This document shows, piece by piece, positions 34,204 to 42,401 of a DNA stretch of 64,000 bases. The notes under the pieces were generated by a model. The model made no database searches, had not been told where the DNA came from, and was given only the letters and a program-made list of their open reading frames with translations. This stretch comes from NP936 sp002726085. Its GTDB lineage: Bacteria > Acidobacteriota > Vicinamibacteria > Vicinamibacterales > UBA8438. Position 1 is the first letter of the stretch. Each line of letters opens with the position of its first letter. Both the position numbers and the translations under genes were made by a program. Location: positions 7,424 to 71,423 of the forward strand of contig DASCQF010000015.1 in assembly GCA_036012905.1 (NCBI GenBank), written 5' to 3'.

Positions 34204-34584
34204 TCAGCGTTCACGCTGGACGGTGAAGGTGATGGTGCCGGTCTGTTCCCGACCATCGGCACCGGTGGTCGTCCAGGTCAGCGTGTAGTCGCCGTCGGGC
34301 ATCGGACCCACGACCCGCGCCATCAGGTCGTTTTCACCCATCGAGTGAAGCCCTTCGGCTCGGGCTCGATTGCCCGGCGCCGTGATCTCGAGCGTGCTCT
34401 TGTCGACCCGGGGCGCCTCGTCGAACCAGACGCGGACGGTGCGGACCGGCACGTCGAGGGCGGCACCGTCTTCGGGGGTGCTGCTGGTGGCGGCGATCTG
34501 AGCCGACGCGGGACCGACCGACACCACACCCGACAACAGGGCGAAGACGACAGCGGTGAGCACGATAGTGTGCGACCTGGACAT
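34204..34584 (-). CDS. Second CopC-fold protein
   Basis: 126 residues with signal peptide (VLTAVVFALLSGVVSVGPASAQ) and a CopC-type domain: ATSSTPEDGAALDVPVRTVRVWFDEAPRV, LEITAPG, DGDYTLTWTTTGADGREQTGTITFTV. It keeps the fold signature PxDGA...VRVWFDE but lacks the N-terminal His of the mature chain and the C-terminal D-G-H is D-G-R, so the Cu(II) site seen in the neighbour CopC is missing. It may act in another metal state or a structural role. The ATG has a GGGGAG RBS 7-8 nt upstream. Confidence 0.8.
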   Translation of the reverse strand: MSRSHTIVLTAVVFALLSGVVSVGPASAQIAATSSTPEDGAALDVPVRTVRVWFDEAPRVDKSTLEITAPGNRARAEGLHSMGENDLMARVVGPMPDGDYTLTWTTTGADGREQTGTITFTVQRER

Positions 34585-34609
34585 GCGATGCTCCCCCCCG
34601 ACCAGCTTT

Positions 34610-34644
34610 CTCCTGCCTCCTGCCTCATGCCTCCTGACTCCTTG
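34610..34644. repeat. Five CTCCTGN heptads between pruA and the CopC-fold gene
   Basis: Units CTCCTGC, CTCCTGC, CTCATGC, CTCCTGA, CTCCTTG on the plus strand, 12 bp from the pruA stop and 26 bp upstream of the CopC-fold start. The motif TGACTCCTTGAGCA at its end recurs almost exactly at 43431-43444. Confidence 0.75.
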
Positions 34645-34656
34645 AGCACACGCCCC

Positions 34657-36288
34657 CTACCGCTCTTGCATGTAGGGATAGCGATAGTCGCGCGCCGGGG
34701 TGAACGTCTCCTTGGTCGTGCGTGTGCTGACCCACCGAATCAGGTTCAGAAAGCTGCCGGCCTTGTCGTTGGTGCCCGACGCACGGGAGCCGCCAAACGG
34801 CTGCTGCCCGACGACGGCGCCGGTCGGCTTGTCGTTGATATAGAAGTTCCCTGCCGCGTTCCGCAGGGCGTCGTGGGCGAGGTTGATCGCCCGGCGGTCC
34901 CGCCCGAAGATCGCTCCCGTCAGGGCATACGGCGACGTGCGGTCGCACAGCTCGAGCGTCTGCTCGTAGTCGCTGTCCTTGTAGACGTGGACGGTCAGCA
35001 CCGGCCCGAACAGCTCCGTCTCCATCGTCGTGTACTGCGGGTCGTGCGCCTGGATAATGGTCGGCGCAATGAAATACCCGGTGCTGTCGTCGCAGGTGCC
35101 GCCGCAGATGACGTCCGCGCCGCTGTCTGCCCGCGCCGCCTCGATGTAGCCTTTGAGCTTGTCGAAGGTGGTCTTGTCGATCACCGCACCCATGAAGTTG
35201 GTGAAATCAGCGACATCCCCGTAGGCCATCGCCTCCGCCTCGCCACAGACGCGGTCACGAAGCCCGCTCCAGAGACTTTCGGGTATGTAGGCGCGACTCG
35301 CGGCGCTGCATTTTTGCCCCTGGTACTCGAACGCGCCGCGGATCAGGTTGGCCGCCAGCTCGTCGGGGTCAGCCGACGCGTGCGCAAACACGAAGTCCTT
35401 GCCGCCGGTCTCGCCGACAATCCGGGGATAGCTCTTGTAGCCGGCGATGTTGGCGCCGACGGTGCGCCACATCCCCTGGAACACCTCCGTGCTGCCGGTG
35501 AAGTGCACGCCGCCAAGATCGGGGTGCGCCATCGCCGGGTCGCCGATCTGGCCGCCGCTACCGGGCACCAGGTTGATGACGCCGGCCGGGAGTCCGGCCT
35601 CCTCGAACAGCTTCATCAGCCAATACGCGGAAAAAACGGCAGTGGACGCCGGTTTCCAGACCACCGTGTTGCCCATGAGCGCGGGGCTGGTCGGGAGGTT
35701 GCCGGCGATCGACGTGAAGTTGAACGGCGTGGCCGCAAAGATGAACCCTTCCAGCGCCCGGTACTCGACGTAGTTCCACATCCCGGGTGCGCTCTCTGGT
35801 TGCTGGCCGTAAATCTCGGGCATGTAGGACGCGTTGAACCGCCAGAAGTCGATCAGCTCACACGCCGCGTCGACTTCCGCCTGGAACGCCGTTTTGCTCT
35901 GATTCAGCATCGTGGCGGCATTGAGCACCTGACGATACTTGCCGGCCAGCAGCTCGGCCGCCTTCAGGAAAATCGCCGCGCGCGATTCCCACGGCATTGC
36001 GCTCCACGCGGGCCGGGCCTCGGCCGCCGCCGCAATCGCCTGGTTCACCGTCTCGGCGTTGCCGCGGTGATAGGTGGCCAGCTGCCGACGGTGGTCATGC
36101 GGCAGCACGCAGCTGCCCAGGTCACCGGTCGTCACAGCCTGGCCACCGATAATCAGCGGAATCTCGATCGAGCCGTCGGCGAACGAAACGAGCTGTGCTT
36201 TGAGCGCGGCCTTCTCCGGTGACCCGGGCGCGTAGCTCAGCACCGGTTCGTTGCGGGGTGTGGGGACCGTGACACGAGCGTTCATCAT
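34657..36288 (-). CDS. pruA: L-glutamate gamma-semialdehyde (1-pyrroline-5-carboxylate) dehydrogenase
   Basis: 543 residues, the length of the monofunctional P5C dehydrogenases (TIGR01236-like). It oxidises glutamate-5-semialdehyde to glutamate with NAD in proline catabolism. Visible: TPFNFTSIAGNLPT, NTVVWKPAS (cofactor lysine), FTGSTEVFQ, IVGETGGKD (general-base Glu), GAFEYQGQKCSAASR (catalytic Cys), TELFGPVLTV and GQQPFGGSRASGTNDKAG. The first of two adjacent ATGs (36288) is chosen because AAGGAG lies 8 nt upstream. No proline dehydrogenase (putA/prodh) gene is next to it. Confidence 0.93.
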   Translation of the reverse strand: MMNARVTVPTPRNEPVLSYAPGSPEKAALKAQLVSFADGSIEIPLIIGGQAVTTGDLGSCVLPHDHRRQLATYHRGNAETVNQAIAAAAEARPAWSAMPWESRAAIFLKAAELLAGKYRQVLNAATMLNQSKTAFQAEVDAACELIDFWRFNASYMPEIYGQQPESAPGMWNYVEYRALEGFIFAATPFNFTSIAGNLPTSPALMGNTVVWKPASTAVFSAYWLMKLFEEAGLPAGVINLVPGSGGQIGDPAMAHPDLGGVHFTGSTEVFQGMWRTVGANIAGYKSYPRIVGETGGKDFVFAHASADPDELAANLIRGAFEYQGQKCSAASRAYIPESLWSGLRDRVCGEAEAMAYGDVADFTNFMGAVIDKTTFDKLKGYIEAARADSGADVICGGTCDDSTGYFIAPTIIQAHDPQYTTMETELFGPVLTVHVYKDSDYEQTLELCDRTSPYALTGAIFGRDRRAINLAHDALRNAAGNFYINDKPTGAVVGQQPFGGSRASGTNDKAGSFLNLIRWVSTRTTKETFTPARDYRYPYMQER

Positions 36289-36402
36289 CGAAAGGGCTCC
36301 TTACAGTGCATAGAGAGAGAAAAGGCCGCAGAAGGACACATTGTCCCACAGGCGCACGCCGCGCGTGGTCTCTTGGCGCAGCGGCGTCGGCCCACGCCGA
36401 TC

Positions 36403-36432
36403 TTGACCGACCGAATTGGTCCAAGATAGACT
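36403..36432 (+). promoter_or_regulatory. Candidate promoter of the feoAB-type operon
   Basis: TTGACC (36403-36408) and TAGACT (36427-36432) with an 18-bp spacer; each matches four or five of six consensus positions. Transcription would start near 36440, at the edge of the palindrome described next. Confidence 0.4.
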
Positions 36433-36439
36433 CAAGATG

Positions 36440-36468
36440 GTGAAACTGAGACTCAATCTCAGTATCAC
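36440..36468. promoter_or_regulatory. Fur-box-like palindrome upstream of feoB
   Basis: A 29-bp palindrome centred on 36454, with 12 of 14 symmetric pairs. The core ACTGAGA, 5 nt, TCTCAGT is exact, and the inner TGAGACTCAATCTCA fits the 7-1-7 Fur pattern TGAnAAT-n-ATTnTCA at 10 of 12 informative positions. It lies ~60 bp before the start codon and at the predicted transcription start, a position suited to iron-dependent repression. Assignment to Fur rather than another metalloregulator is inference. Confidence 0.6.
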
Positions 36469-36525
36469 GATCGCCGTTAGCACGGTGGACTCCCTCTCCA
36501 CCGACATCCGGGAGCTCGTCTCGCC

Positions 36526-39039
36526 GTGCACCAGGGACTCCGCACCCTCGACCAGTTGCCAATCGGCGCCAGCGCCGTCGTCCATCACGTTGGCTGCGAC
36601 CGCCCGGTGGCACGCCGGCTGATGGAAATGGGGTTGCTCCCCGGCACCCGAGTTGAAACGATTCGCCGGGCGCCGCTGGGCGACCCACTGAAGATTCGGC
36701 TGCGCGGCTACCTGCTGTCGCTGCGACTCGCCGACGCCGCGCGTATCCAGCTCACACCGGAGGGCCGGACCGACATCGTGGAGGAGGCCGGCACCGGCGG
36801 CGAGCCGTATCGTTTCGGGGCCCACGAGACGACCGGCGGCGCCCGGACCACCCGTGTCCCGCGCGTGCTGGTGGCCGGCAACGCCAACTCCGGCAAGACC
36901 ACCGTGTTCAATGCGCTGACGGGCGCCCGCGCTCAGATCGGCAATTATCCCGGTGTCACGGTCACGCGCTCATCGCGGCGCATCACGCTGCCCAACGGGT
37001 CAGTGGTCGAAATTGTTGATCTGCCGGGTACCTACAGCCTCAGCGCACATTCGCCAGACGAGCAGGTCGCGGTCGATGAGGTGCTCGGCCGACGGGGCCA
37101 TGCGCCGGATGCGGTCATCGTGGTGGTCGATTCCGGCGCACTCGAACGCGGGCTCTACCTCGTCCTGCAGATCGCCGAAACCGGTGTCCCGGTCGTCGTG
37201 GCGCTCAACATGATTGACGAGGCGAACGCTGCGGGCGCCGACCTCGACGCGGCACGGCTGGGCACCTGGCTCGGTGCTACGGTGGTGCCGACGATCGCCT
37301 CACAGGGTGTTGGGCTCGACGAGCTCCGCACGGCGGTCGGCACCACGACCGGCCTCGCGCCGCGCCACGACTATGCCTGGACCGGTCTGCCTGCCGTAGT
37401 CGAACGCGAGGTCGCCACCCTCACCCATGCGTTGAAGGAGACCGGCTTCGGGGACACACAGGCGACCCGCCGGTCCTGGGCGCTCTGGTCACTGCTGTCG
37501 CTCGAGACCGACGACGGCGCCGCGACAGGTTTGCCGACTTCGGTCCGCCAGGCGGTGCAGACAATCCGGCAGAACGCGCTCTCGGCGCAGCGCGATCTCG
37601 ACCAGGAGATCATCGCCTCGCGGTATCGCTGGATCGAAGCAGTGGTCAATGACGTCCGGTCAATGACCCGCAAGGATACGCGCAAGTGGACCAACCGGCT
37701 CGACGCCATCCTCACCCAGCGCGTGTACGGATTGGTCGTGTTCGCGGTGGTGATGGCGGTCCTGTTCGAGGCGTTGTTCACCTGGTCCGAGCCGTTGATC
37801 TCGGCAATCGAAACGGCGACCGGGTGGTTGCAGACCGGCGTGACCGTGGCGCTACCAACCGGCATCCTGAGTGACCTGATGGTCGAGGGTGTCATCGCCG
37901 GCGTCGGCAACGTTGTGGTATTCGTGCCACAAATTGCGATGCTCTGTTTCTTTATCGCGATGCTCGAAGACGTGGGGTATCTCGCCCGGGTGGCGTTCAT
38001 CATCGACCGGCTGATGGGTCGGGTGGGACTGCACGGCAAGGCGTTCGTCCCGATGCTGTCTGGGTTCGCGTGCGCCATTCCAGCGGTCATGGCAACCCGC
38101 ACTATCGAAAGCCCGCGCGACCGTTTGATAACGATGCTGACGCTGCCCATGGTCTCTTGCAGCGCACGGCTCCCGGTCTACGCGCTGGTCACGGCGGTGA
38201 TCTTCTCATCCGAACGGCGGATGTTCGGCCTGCTCAGCGTGGGCGCCGTGGTCCTGTTCTCCATGTATGCCCTCTCGGTCGTCGCTACCCTCGGCGCCGC
38301 GGCGGTGCTGCGCCGCACGGTCCTGCGCGGCCCGCGGCTGCCGCTGCTGCTGGAGCTGCCTCCGTATCGGGTGCCTGTCTGGAGCAACGTCCTGCTCACG
38401 ACCTGGCGGCGCGTGCGAAAGTTCCTCGAGGACGCCGGAACGATCATCCTCACCATGACAATCATCCTGTGGGCACTGTTGTCGTTCCCGCACAGCGCCG
38501 AGATCGACGCGCGCTACGACGCAGCAGATACCCAGCTCCTCGCCACGACGACCGATGCCGGTGCGCGAGAGGCTGGGCTCGCCGAGTTGAGCGGACGACG
38601 GGCGAGCGAGCAGCTACGCTACAGCGTCGGCGGCCGGTTGGGCCGGGTTATCGAACCGGTCATCGAGCCGCTCGGTTTCGACTGGCGGATCGGCGTCGGG
38701 ATCCTCGGGGCCTTCGCCGCCCGCGAGGTCTTCGTGTCGACGCTGGGCATCGTCTTCGGCATCGCGGAGGCCGACGAGGAGAGCGTCACCCTCCGCGCCT
38801 CGCTGCAGAACGCGCAACGGGAGGGCGGCACGCCGTTGATGACGCCGCTCACCGGGGTCTCGCTGATGGTGTTCTTCGTGCTGGCGTGTCAGTGCATGAG
38901 CACGATTGTGGTCGTGCGCAAGGAATCGGGCAGCTGGGGCTGGCCGTTGTTCATGTTCGGGTACATGTCGGTCCTGGCCTATACCGCGTCGTTGGCCGTG
39001 TATCAGATTGGGTCCGCGTTAGAGTGGGGCATCTCATGA
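36526..39039 (+). CDS. feoB: Ferrous iron transporter with fused FeoA domain (FeoA-FeoB)
   Basis: 837 residues. Residues ~5-80 are a FeoA (SH3-like) domain (LDQLPIGASAVVHHVGC, MEMGLLPGTRVE, GDPLKIRLRGYLLSLR). A linker leads to the FeoB G-domain: G1 GNANSGKTT (118-126), the NYPGVTVT switch, G3 DLPGTYSL, G4 NMID. A helical domain and about eight membrane helices follow, with the gate motifs LSGFACAIPAVMATR and MVSCSARLPVYAL. It imports Fe2+ across the inner membrane. Fusion of FeoA to FeoB occurs in some phyla. GTG start with GGGAG 11 nt upstream; start not certain. Probably Fur-regulated; the stop overlaps the next gene (ATGA). Confidence 0.95.
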   Translation: MHQGLRTLDQLPIGASAVVHHVGCDRPVARRLMEMGLLPGTRVETIRRAPLGDPLKIRLRGYLLSLRLADAARIQLTPEGRTDIVEEAGTGGEPYRFGAHETTGGARTTRVPRVLVAGNANSGKTTVFNALTGARAQIGNYPGVTVTRSSRRITLPNGSVVEIVDLPGTYSLSAHSPDEQVAVDEVLGRRGHAPDAVIVVVDSGALERGLYLVLQIAETGVPVVVALNMIDEANAAGADLDAARLGTWLGATVVPTIASQGVGLDELRTAVGTTTGLAPRHDYAWTGLPAVVEREVATLTHALKETGFGDTQATRRSWALWSLLSLETDDGAATGLPTSVRQAVQTIRQNALSAQRDLDQEIIASRYRWIEAVVNDVRSMTRKDTRKWTNRLDAILTQRVYGLVVFAVVMAVLFEALFTWSEPLISAIETATGWLQTGVTVALPTGILSDLMVEGVIAGVGNVVVFVPQIAMLCFFIAMLEDVGYLARVAFIIDRLMGRVGLHGKAFVPMLSGFACAIPAVMATRTIESPRDRLITMLTLPMVSCSARLPVYALVTAVIFSSERRMFGLLSVGAVVLFSMYALSVVATLGAAAVLRRTVLRGPRLPLLLELPPYRVPVWSNVLLTTWRRVRKFLEDAGTIILTMTIILWALLSFPHSAEIDARYDAADTQLLATTTDAGAREAGLAELSGRRASEQLRYSVGGRLGRVIEPVIEPLGFDWRIGVGILGAFAAREVFVSTLGIVFGIAEADEESVTLRASLQNAQREGGTPLMTPLTGVSLMVFFVLACQCMSTIVVVRKESGSWGWPLFMFGYMSVLAYTASLAVYQIGSALEWGIS

Positions 39040-39251
39040 ATTGGCAAGCCATCATGGTCGCAATCATCGTCGCGGGGGCCGTCGTGTCCCTGTATCGTCA
39101 TCTGCGTCAGCTGGTCGGCAGCTCTGCCCACGACGCACCAGCCTCGTGCCACGGGTGCGACGATTGCGACACCGAGTCTGAGTCTGACGCGGCGGCGCCA
39201 AGCCAACCAGATTCCGCGCCTCTCCATCCCCAGAGCACCCGCGTACACTAG
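39036..39251 (+). CDS. FeoB-associated Cys-rich membrane protein
   Basis: 71 residues starting MNWQAIMVAIIVAGAVVSLYRHLRQ: one N-terminal membrane helix, then a short soluble tail with C-x-x-C-x-x-C (SCHGCDDCD) and an acidic/Ser-rich end. This matches the small FeoB-associated Cys-rich proteins (PF12669-like, FeoC-position) found after feoB. Its ATG overlaps the feoB stop as ATGA, so translation is coupled. The role is unproven; a metal- or redox-sensing accessory function for FeoB is the usual suggestion. Its stop codon TAG lies on the end of the MITE. Confidence 0.75.
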   Translation: MNWQAIMVAIIVAGAVVSLYRHLRQLVGSSAHDAPASCHGCDDCDTESESDAAAPSQPDSAPLHPQSTRVH

Positions 39252-39412
39252 TGTCCCGAATCAGAAGTCCGTTGCCGAGCTCCGGGAGCGTGGCGCCCGA
39301 CTGGCAAGGCGCGACGAGGGAGCAAATTGGGTGTTTGTGACCGAGGAGCAACGCCGACAGGCGGGATGCCCCGCCCGGGAAATGGGTGGCGGATTTCTGA
39401 CTCGGGACACTA
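39249..39412. mobile_element. MITE of IS630/Tc1-mariner type
   Basis: A 160-bp element (39251-39410) flanked by TA on both sides, the target duplication expected of IS630/Tc1-mariner transposition. Terminal inverted repeats of 21 bp start GTGTCCCGA and end TCGGGACAC, with two mismatches between arms (left 39251-39271, right 39390-39410). No transposase is encoded. It has landed in the very short gap between two convergent genes, and its first base completes the TAG stop of the FeoB-associated gene; the empty site would have read TAA at the same place. Confidence 0.8.
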
Positions 39413-39414
39413 AA

Positions 39415-40167
39415 TCACCGCCGGTCTTGCAGCTTGGCCAGCAGCCGCAAGATTTCTAGATACAGCCAGACGAGCGTCACCAGCAGCCCGAACGCGCCAT
39501 ACCACTCCATGTACTTCGGGGCGCCGCGCTCGGCACCCTCCTCGATGAAATCGAAGTCGAGCACGAGGTTGAGCGCCGCGATGACGACGACAAACAGGCT
39601 AAACAGGATGCCGAAGGTACCACTGGAATGAATGAGCGGCACGCCGATACCGAAGAAGCCGAGCACGAAGCTCAACAGATAGACGATGCCGATGCCCCCG
39701 GTAGCGGCGAACACCCCAAGCTTGAAGTTCTCGGTCGCCCGGATAATCCCACTGCGATAGGCAAAGAGTAGCGCGCCGAGGGTACCGAACGTCAGGAAGA
39801 CCGCCTGCGCCACGATACCCGGGTAGGTCTGCTCGAAGAGAAACGAGATGCCACCCAACGCCAACCCTTCGAGCGCTGCGTAGAGCGGCGTCGTGATGGG
39901 CGCCCAGGTCTGCTTGAACGCCGTCGCGATCGCCACGACGAACCCGCCGATGACGCCCCCGATGACCAGCCCCATTGGCAGTTGCCCGGCCGCCCCACGC
40001 CCCCACACATACATGGCGGCGGCAAACAGGATCGCCAGGGACATGGCCGTCTTGTTGACGGTGCCACCGATGGTCATCACCTCCTGCCCGACGACCGCCG
40101 GCACACGGGTGAACGTGTCGGCACCAAGGGCCGGGTTGCCGGAACGCAAGGCCAGATGGGCGGACAT
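39415..40167 (-). CDS. Bax inhibitor-1/YccA family membrane protein
   Basis: 250 residues: a soluble N-terminus (LRSGNPALGADTF, conserved in this branch) and seven membrane helices from ~50 onward, ending in VTLVWLYLEILRLLAKLQDRR. Family landmarks include MTIGGTVNKTAMSLAILF, APITTPLYAALEGLALGGISFLFEQTYPGIV and an acidic pair in the last helices. BI-1 proteins are pH-sensitive calcium-leak channels in studied members. The ATG at 40167 has GAGGAG 7 nt upstream; longer frames upstream are not supported. It is divergent from the antiporter gene (142-bp gap), so both promoters lie between. Confidence 0.9.
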   Translation of the reverse strand: MSAHLALRSGNPALGADTFTRVPAVVGQEVMTIGGTVNKTAMSLAILFAAAMYVWGRGAAGQLPMGLVIGGVIGGFVVAIATAFKQTWAPITTPLYAALEGLALGGISFLFEQTYPGIVAQAVFLTFGTLGALLFAYRSGIIRATENFKLGVFAATGGIGIVYLLSFVLGFFGIGVPLIHSSGTFGILFSLFVVVIAALNLVLDFDFIEEGAERGAPKYMEWYGAFGLLVTLVWLYLEILRLLAKLQDRR

Positions 40168-40308
40168 GGCTTGTCTCCTCGATTCTCGGGGGAACGTGGT
40201 CCCCGTCATAATGGGTATCGGCATCGGTCGCAACCGAGCCCCTCCACTGTACCGAACCTGCGATGGGGCCGCAATTGGCCGCGACCCGTCGCGCGACGGA
40301 CGACCACC

Positions 40309-42294
40309 ATGGCCCCTCTGACGCACCCCGAGCTGACCGTCGCGCTGGCGCTGGCCGCCGGCATCCTGGCGCAGTCGGTCTCACGATTGCTGCGGCTCCC
40401 CGGCATCGTGCTGCTACTGGCCAGCGGAGCGCTGCTCGGTCCGGAGGGTGTCGGCTGGATCGAGCCCCGAAGCCTGGGCGACGGGCTCTTTGGCATCGTC
40501 GACTTCGCTGTCGCGATCATCCTGTTCGAGGGCGGGCTCAATCTGGAGTGGTCTCGACTCAAGCGGCAGGAGGCGGCCATCCGCCGTCTGATCACGTGGG
40601 GCACGCTGATGACATTCGTTGGCGCCTCCGCGCTCGCCGCGCTGCTGCTCGGCTGGCGCTGGAACCTCGCGATCCTGTTCGGCGCGCTGGTGGTGGTCAC
40701 CGGTCCTACGGTCATTCAGCCGCTCTTGCGAGACATGCGGCTCAGACCGCGGCTGAAGACGATTCTCGAGGCCGAGAGCGTCCTGATCGACCCCATCGGC
40801 GCTCTGCTCGCGGGATTCATCCTGCAATTGGTGACCCGACCTAGCGTGACCAACTTGGCGTCGCAAACCTGGGACGTCGCCCTCAGCATCGGGTTCGGCC
40901 TGCTGGCCGGTCTGGCCGCCGGCTTCCTGCTCGCCGCCGCGCTCCGCTACCGGCTGCTGATTGCGCACGGCTACGAGAACATCTTCACCCTCGCCGGCGT
41001 GGTGTTGCTGTTCGAAGCCTGCGACGGGGTGATGCCCCCGAGCGGACTGGTCGCGGTCACGGTTGCAGGCGTCGTCATCGGCAATCTAGAGACACGCGTC
41101 GGCGAAGATCTCCGGGAGTTCAAGGACCAGCTGACCGTGCTGCTGGTCGGCATGCTTTTCATCCTGCTGGCGGCCGACGTGGCGCTCGATGACGTGCGGG
41201 CGCTCGGCGTGGGCGGCCTCACGGTGGTGGGCGGGCTGATCCTGGTCGTCCGTCCCCTGAGCGTCTGGGTGTCGACACGAGGCGTGAAGCTGACCACGCG
41301 CGAACGCGTCTTCATCGGCGCCATAGCCCCCCGCGGCATCGTGGCCGCGGCGATCGCATCCATCACCGCGGCCGCGCTCGAGACACAGGCCATCGAGGGC
41401 GGCGCGGCGTTGCGGGCGCTGGTCTTCTCGACAATCGGCGGAACCGTCGTGCTGTCCGGAGTGCTCGCCCACCCGCTCGCCTGGTTGCTCGATCTGCGGC
41501 TGCCGCAGCGCGATCGGGTGGCAATCTTTGGGGCCCAGGGGCTGGGCCTGCCGCTGGCCGAGGCCCTGCGCGCTGGTGGAGTGCCGGTCCTGTTCATCGA
41601 GTCGGACCCGAAACGGACACACGTTGCCGAACAGGCCGGGCACGCTGTCGTGTTCGGCGACCCGTTCGACGACCGGACGATGCAACGCGCGCGGATGGAG
41701 CTGGTCGGTACCGCGGTCGGCCTGACGTTCAACGAACACGCCAACAGACTGTTCGTGCGCGAGGCGCGCGAGGCGTTCGGTGTGACGCTGGGGTTCGTTG
41801 CGATGGAGTCGTTCGAGGACCAGCACACACGGCGTCTGCTGCAGCGGTCTGGTCTGGACATGCTCTTTGACGGTCCGCACGACCAGCCGCAGTGGGATGT
41901 GCGGTGGCGGCACGGTGACGTGGACATCGAATCGTTCGAGTATCAGCTCGACGTCGCGCCGGGGGCGCCACCCCCCGCAGCCGGGGATACCCCGACCAGC
42001 CAACCGCGAGCTGACGAGGGGCCCGTAATCAATGTCGACGAGGTCGACGAAAGTGACGACGTCGACCAGCATGTCATGCTCACGGTTTGCCGCGGCAAGC
42101 GCACGGCGCTGTGCCATCTGGGTTATGAACCGCAACCAGGCGACGTCGCGGCCGTGGCGCTCCATCGACCCGCTCGCCAGAATGCGATCGTGCATCTGGC
42201 CCGACGTGGCTGGACGCCGCGCACCAAATCGCCCCCTGCCGACGCCGAGGCCGGTGTGTTCGGCGAGCCACCCGCCGGCCGTGCCAACGCGTGA
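40309..42294 (+). CDS. Cation:proton antiporter (CPA family) with TrkA-N-like C-terminal domain
   Basis: 661 residues. About 12 membrane helices in the first ~400 residues, with the CPA1-type motifs GALLGPEGVGW, VDFAVAIILFEGGLNLEW, GPTVIQPLLRDMRLRPR, ILEAESVLIDPIGAL and GAIAPRGIVAAA. A Rossmann-like TrkA-N domain follows (RVAIFGAQGLGLPLAEALRAGG, VFGDPFDDRTMQRA; ~400-540), with a long acidic linker and a short C-terminal TrkA-C-like piece. It exchanges Na+ or K+ for protons at the inner membrane, and the nucleotide-binding domain probably gates it. The start is the ATG at the beginning of homology. Confidence 0.9.
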   Translation: MAPLTHPELTVALALAAGILAQSVSRLLRLPGIVLLLASGALLGPEGVGWIEPRSLGDGLFGIVDFAVAIILFEGGLNLEWSRLKRQEAAIRRLITWGTLMTFVGASALAALLLGWRWNLAILFGALVVVTGPTVIQPLLRDMRLRPRLKTILEAESVLIDPIGALLAGFILQLVTRPSVTNLASQTWDVALSIGFGLLAGLAAGFLLAAALRYRLLIAHGYENIFTLAGVVLLFEACDGVMPPSGLVAVTVAGVVIGNLETRVGEDLREFKDQLTVLLVGMLFILLAADVALDDVRALGVGGLTVVGGLILVVRPLSVWVSTRGVKLTTRERVFIGAIAPRGIVAAAIASITAAALETQAIEGGAALRALVFSTIGGTVVLSGVLAHPLAWLLDLRLPQRDRVAIFGAQGLGLPLAEALRAGGVPVLFIESDPKRTHVAEQAGHAVVFGDPFDDRTMQRARMELVGTAVGLTFNEHANRLFVREAREAFGVTLGFVAMESFEDQHTRRLLQRSGLDMLFDGPHDQPQWDVRWRHGDVDIESFEYQLDVAPGAPPPAAGDTPTSQPRADEGPVINVDEVDESDDVDQHVMLTVCRGKRTALCHLGYEPQPGDVAAVALHRPARQNAIVHLARRGWTPRTKSPPADAEAGVFGEPPAGRANA

Positions 42295-42401
42295 TCGATT
42301 GCCCCATCCCCACAGCGGGTCTATCCTTGGCAGCACCGTTGGGACACAGCCGATCTGTTCGGGTCGCCGGCGCAGGTCTGTCACCGAAGGGAGTGCATTC
42401 G

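Noticed and set aside
38070..39035. Long plus-strand frame ahead of the FeoB-associated protein
   Set aside because: It lies within feoB in another frame and is Arg-rich; only the part from 39036 is protein-like.
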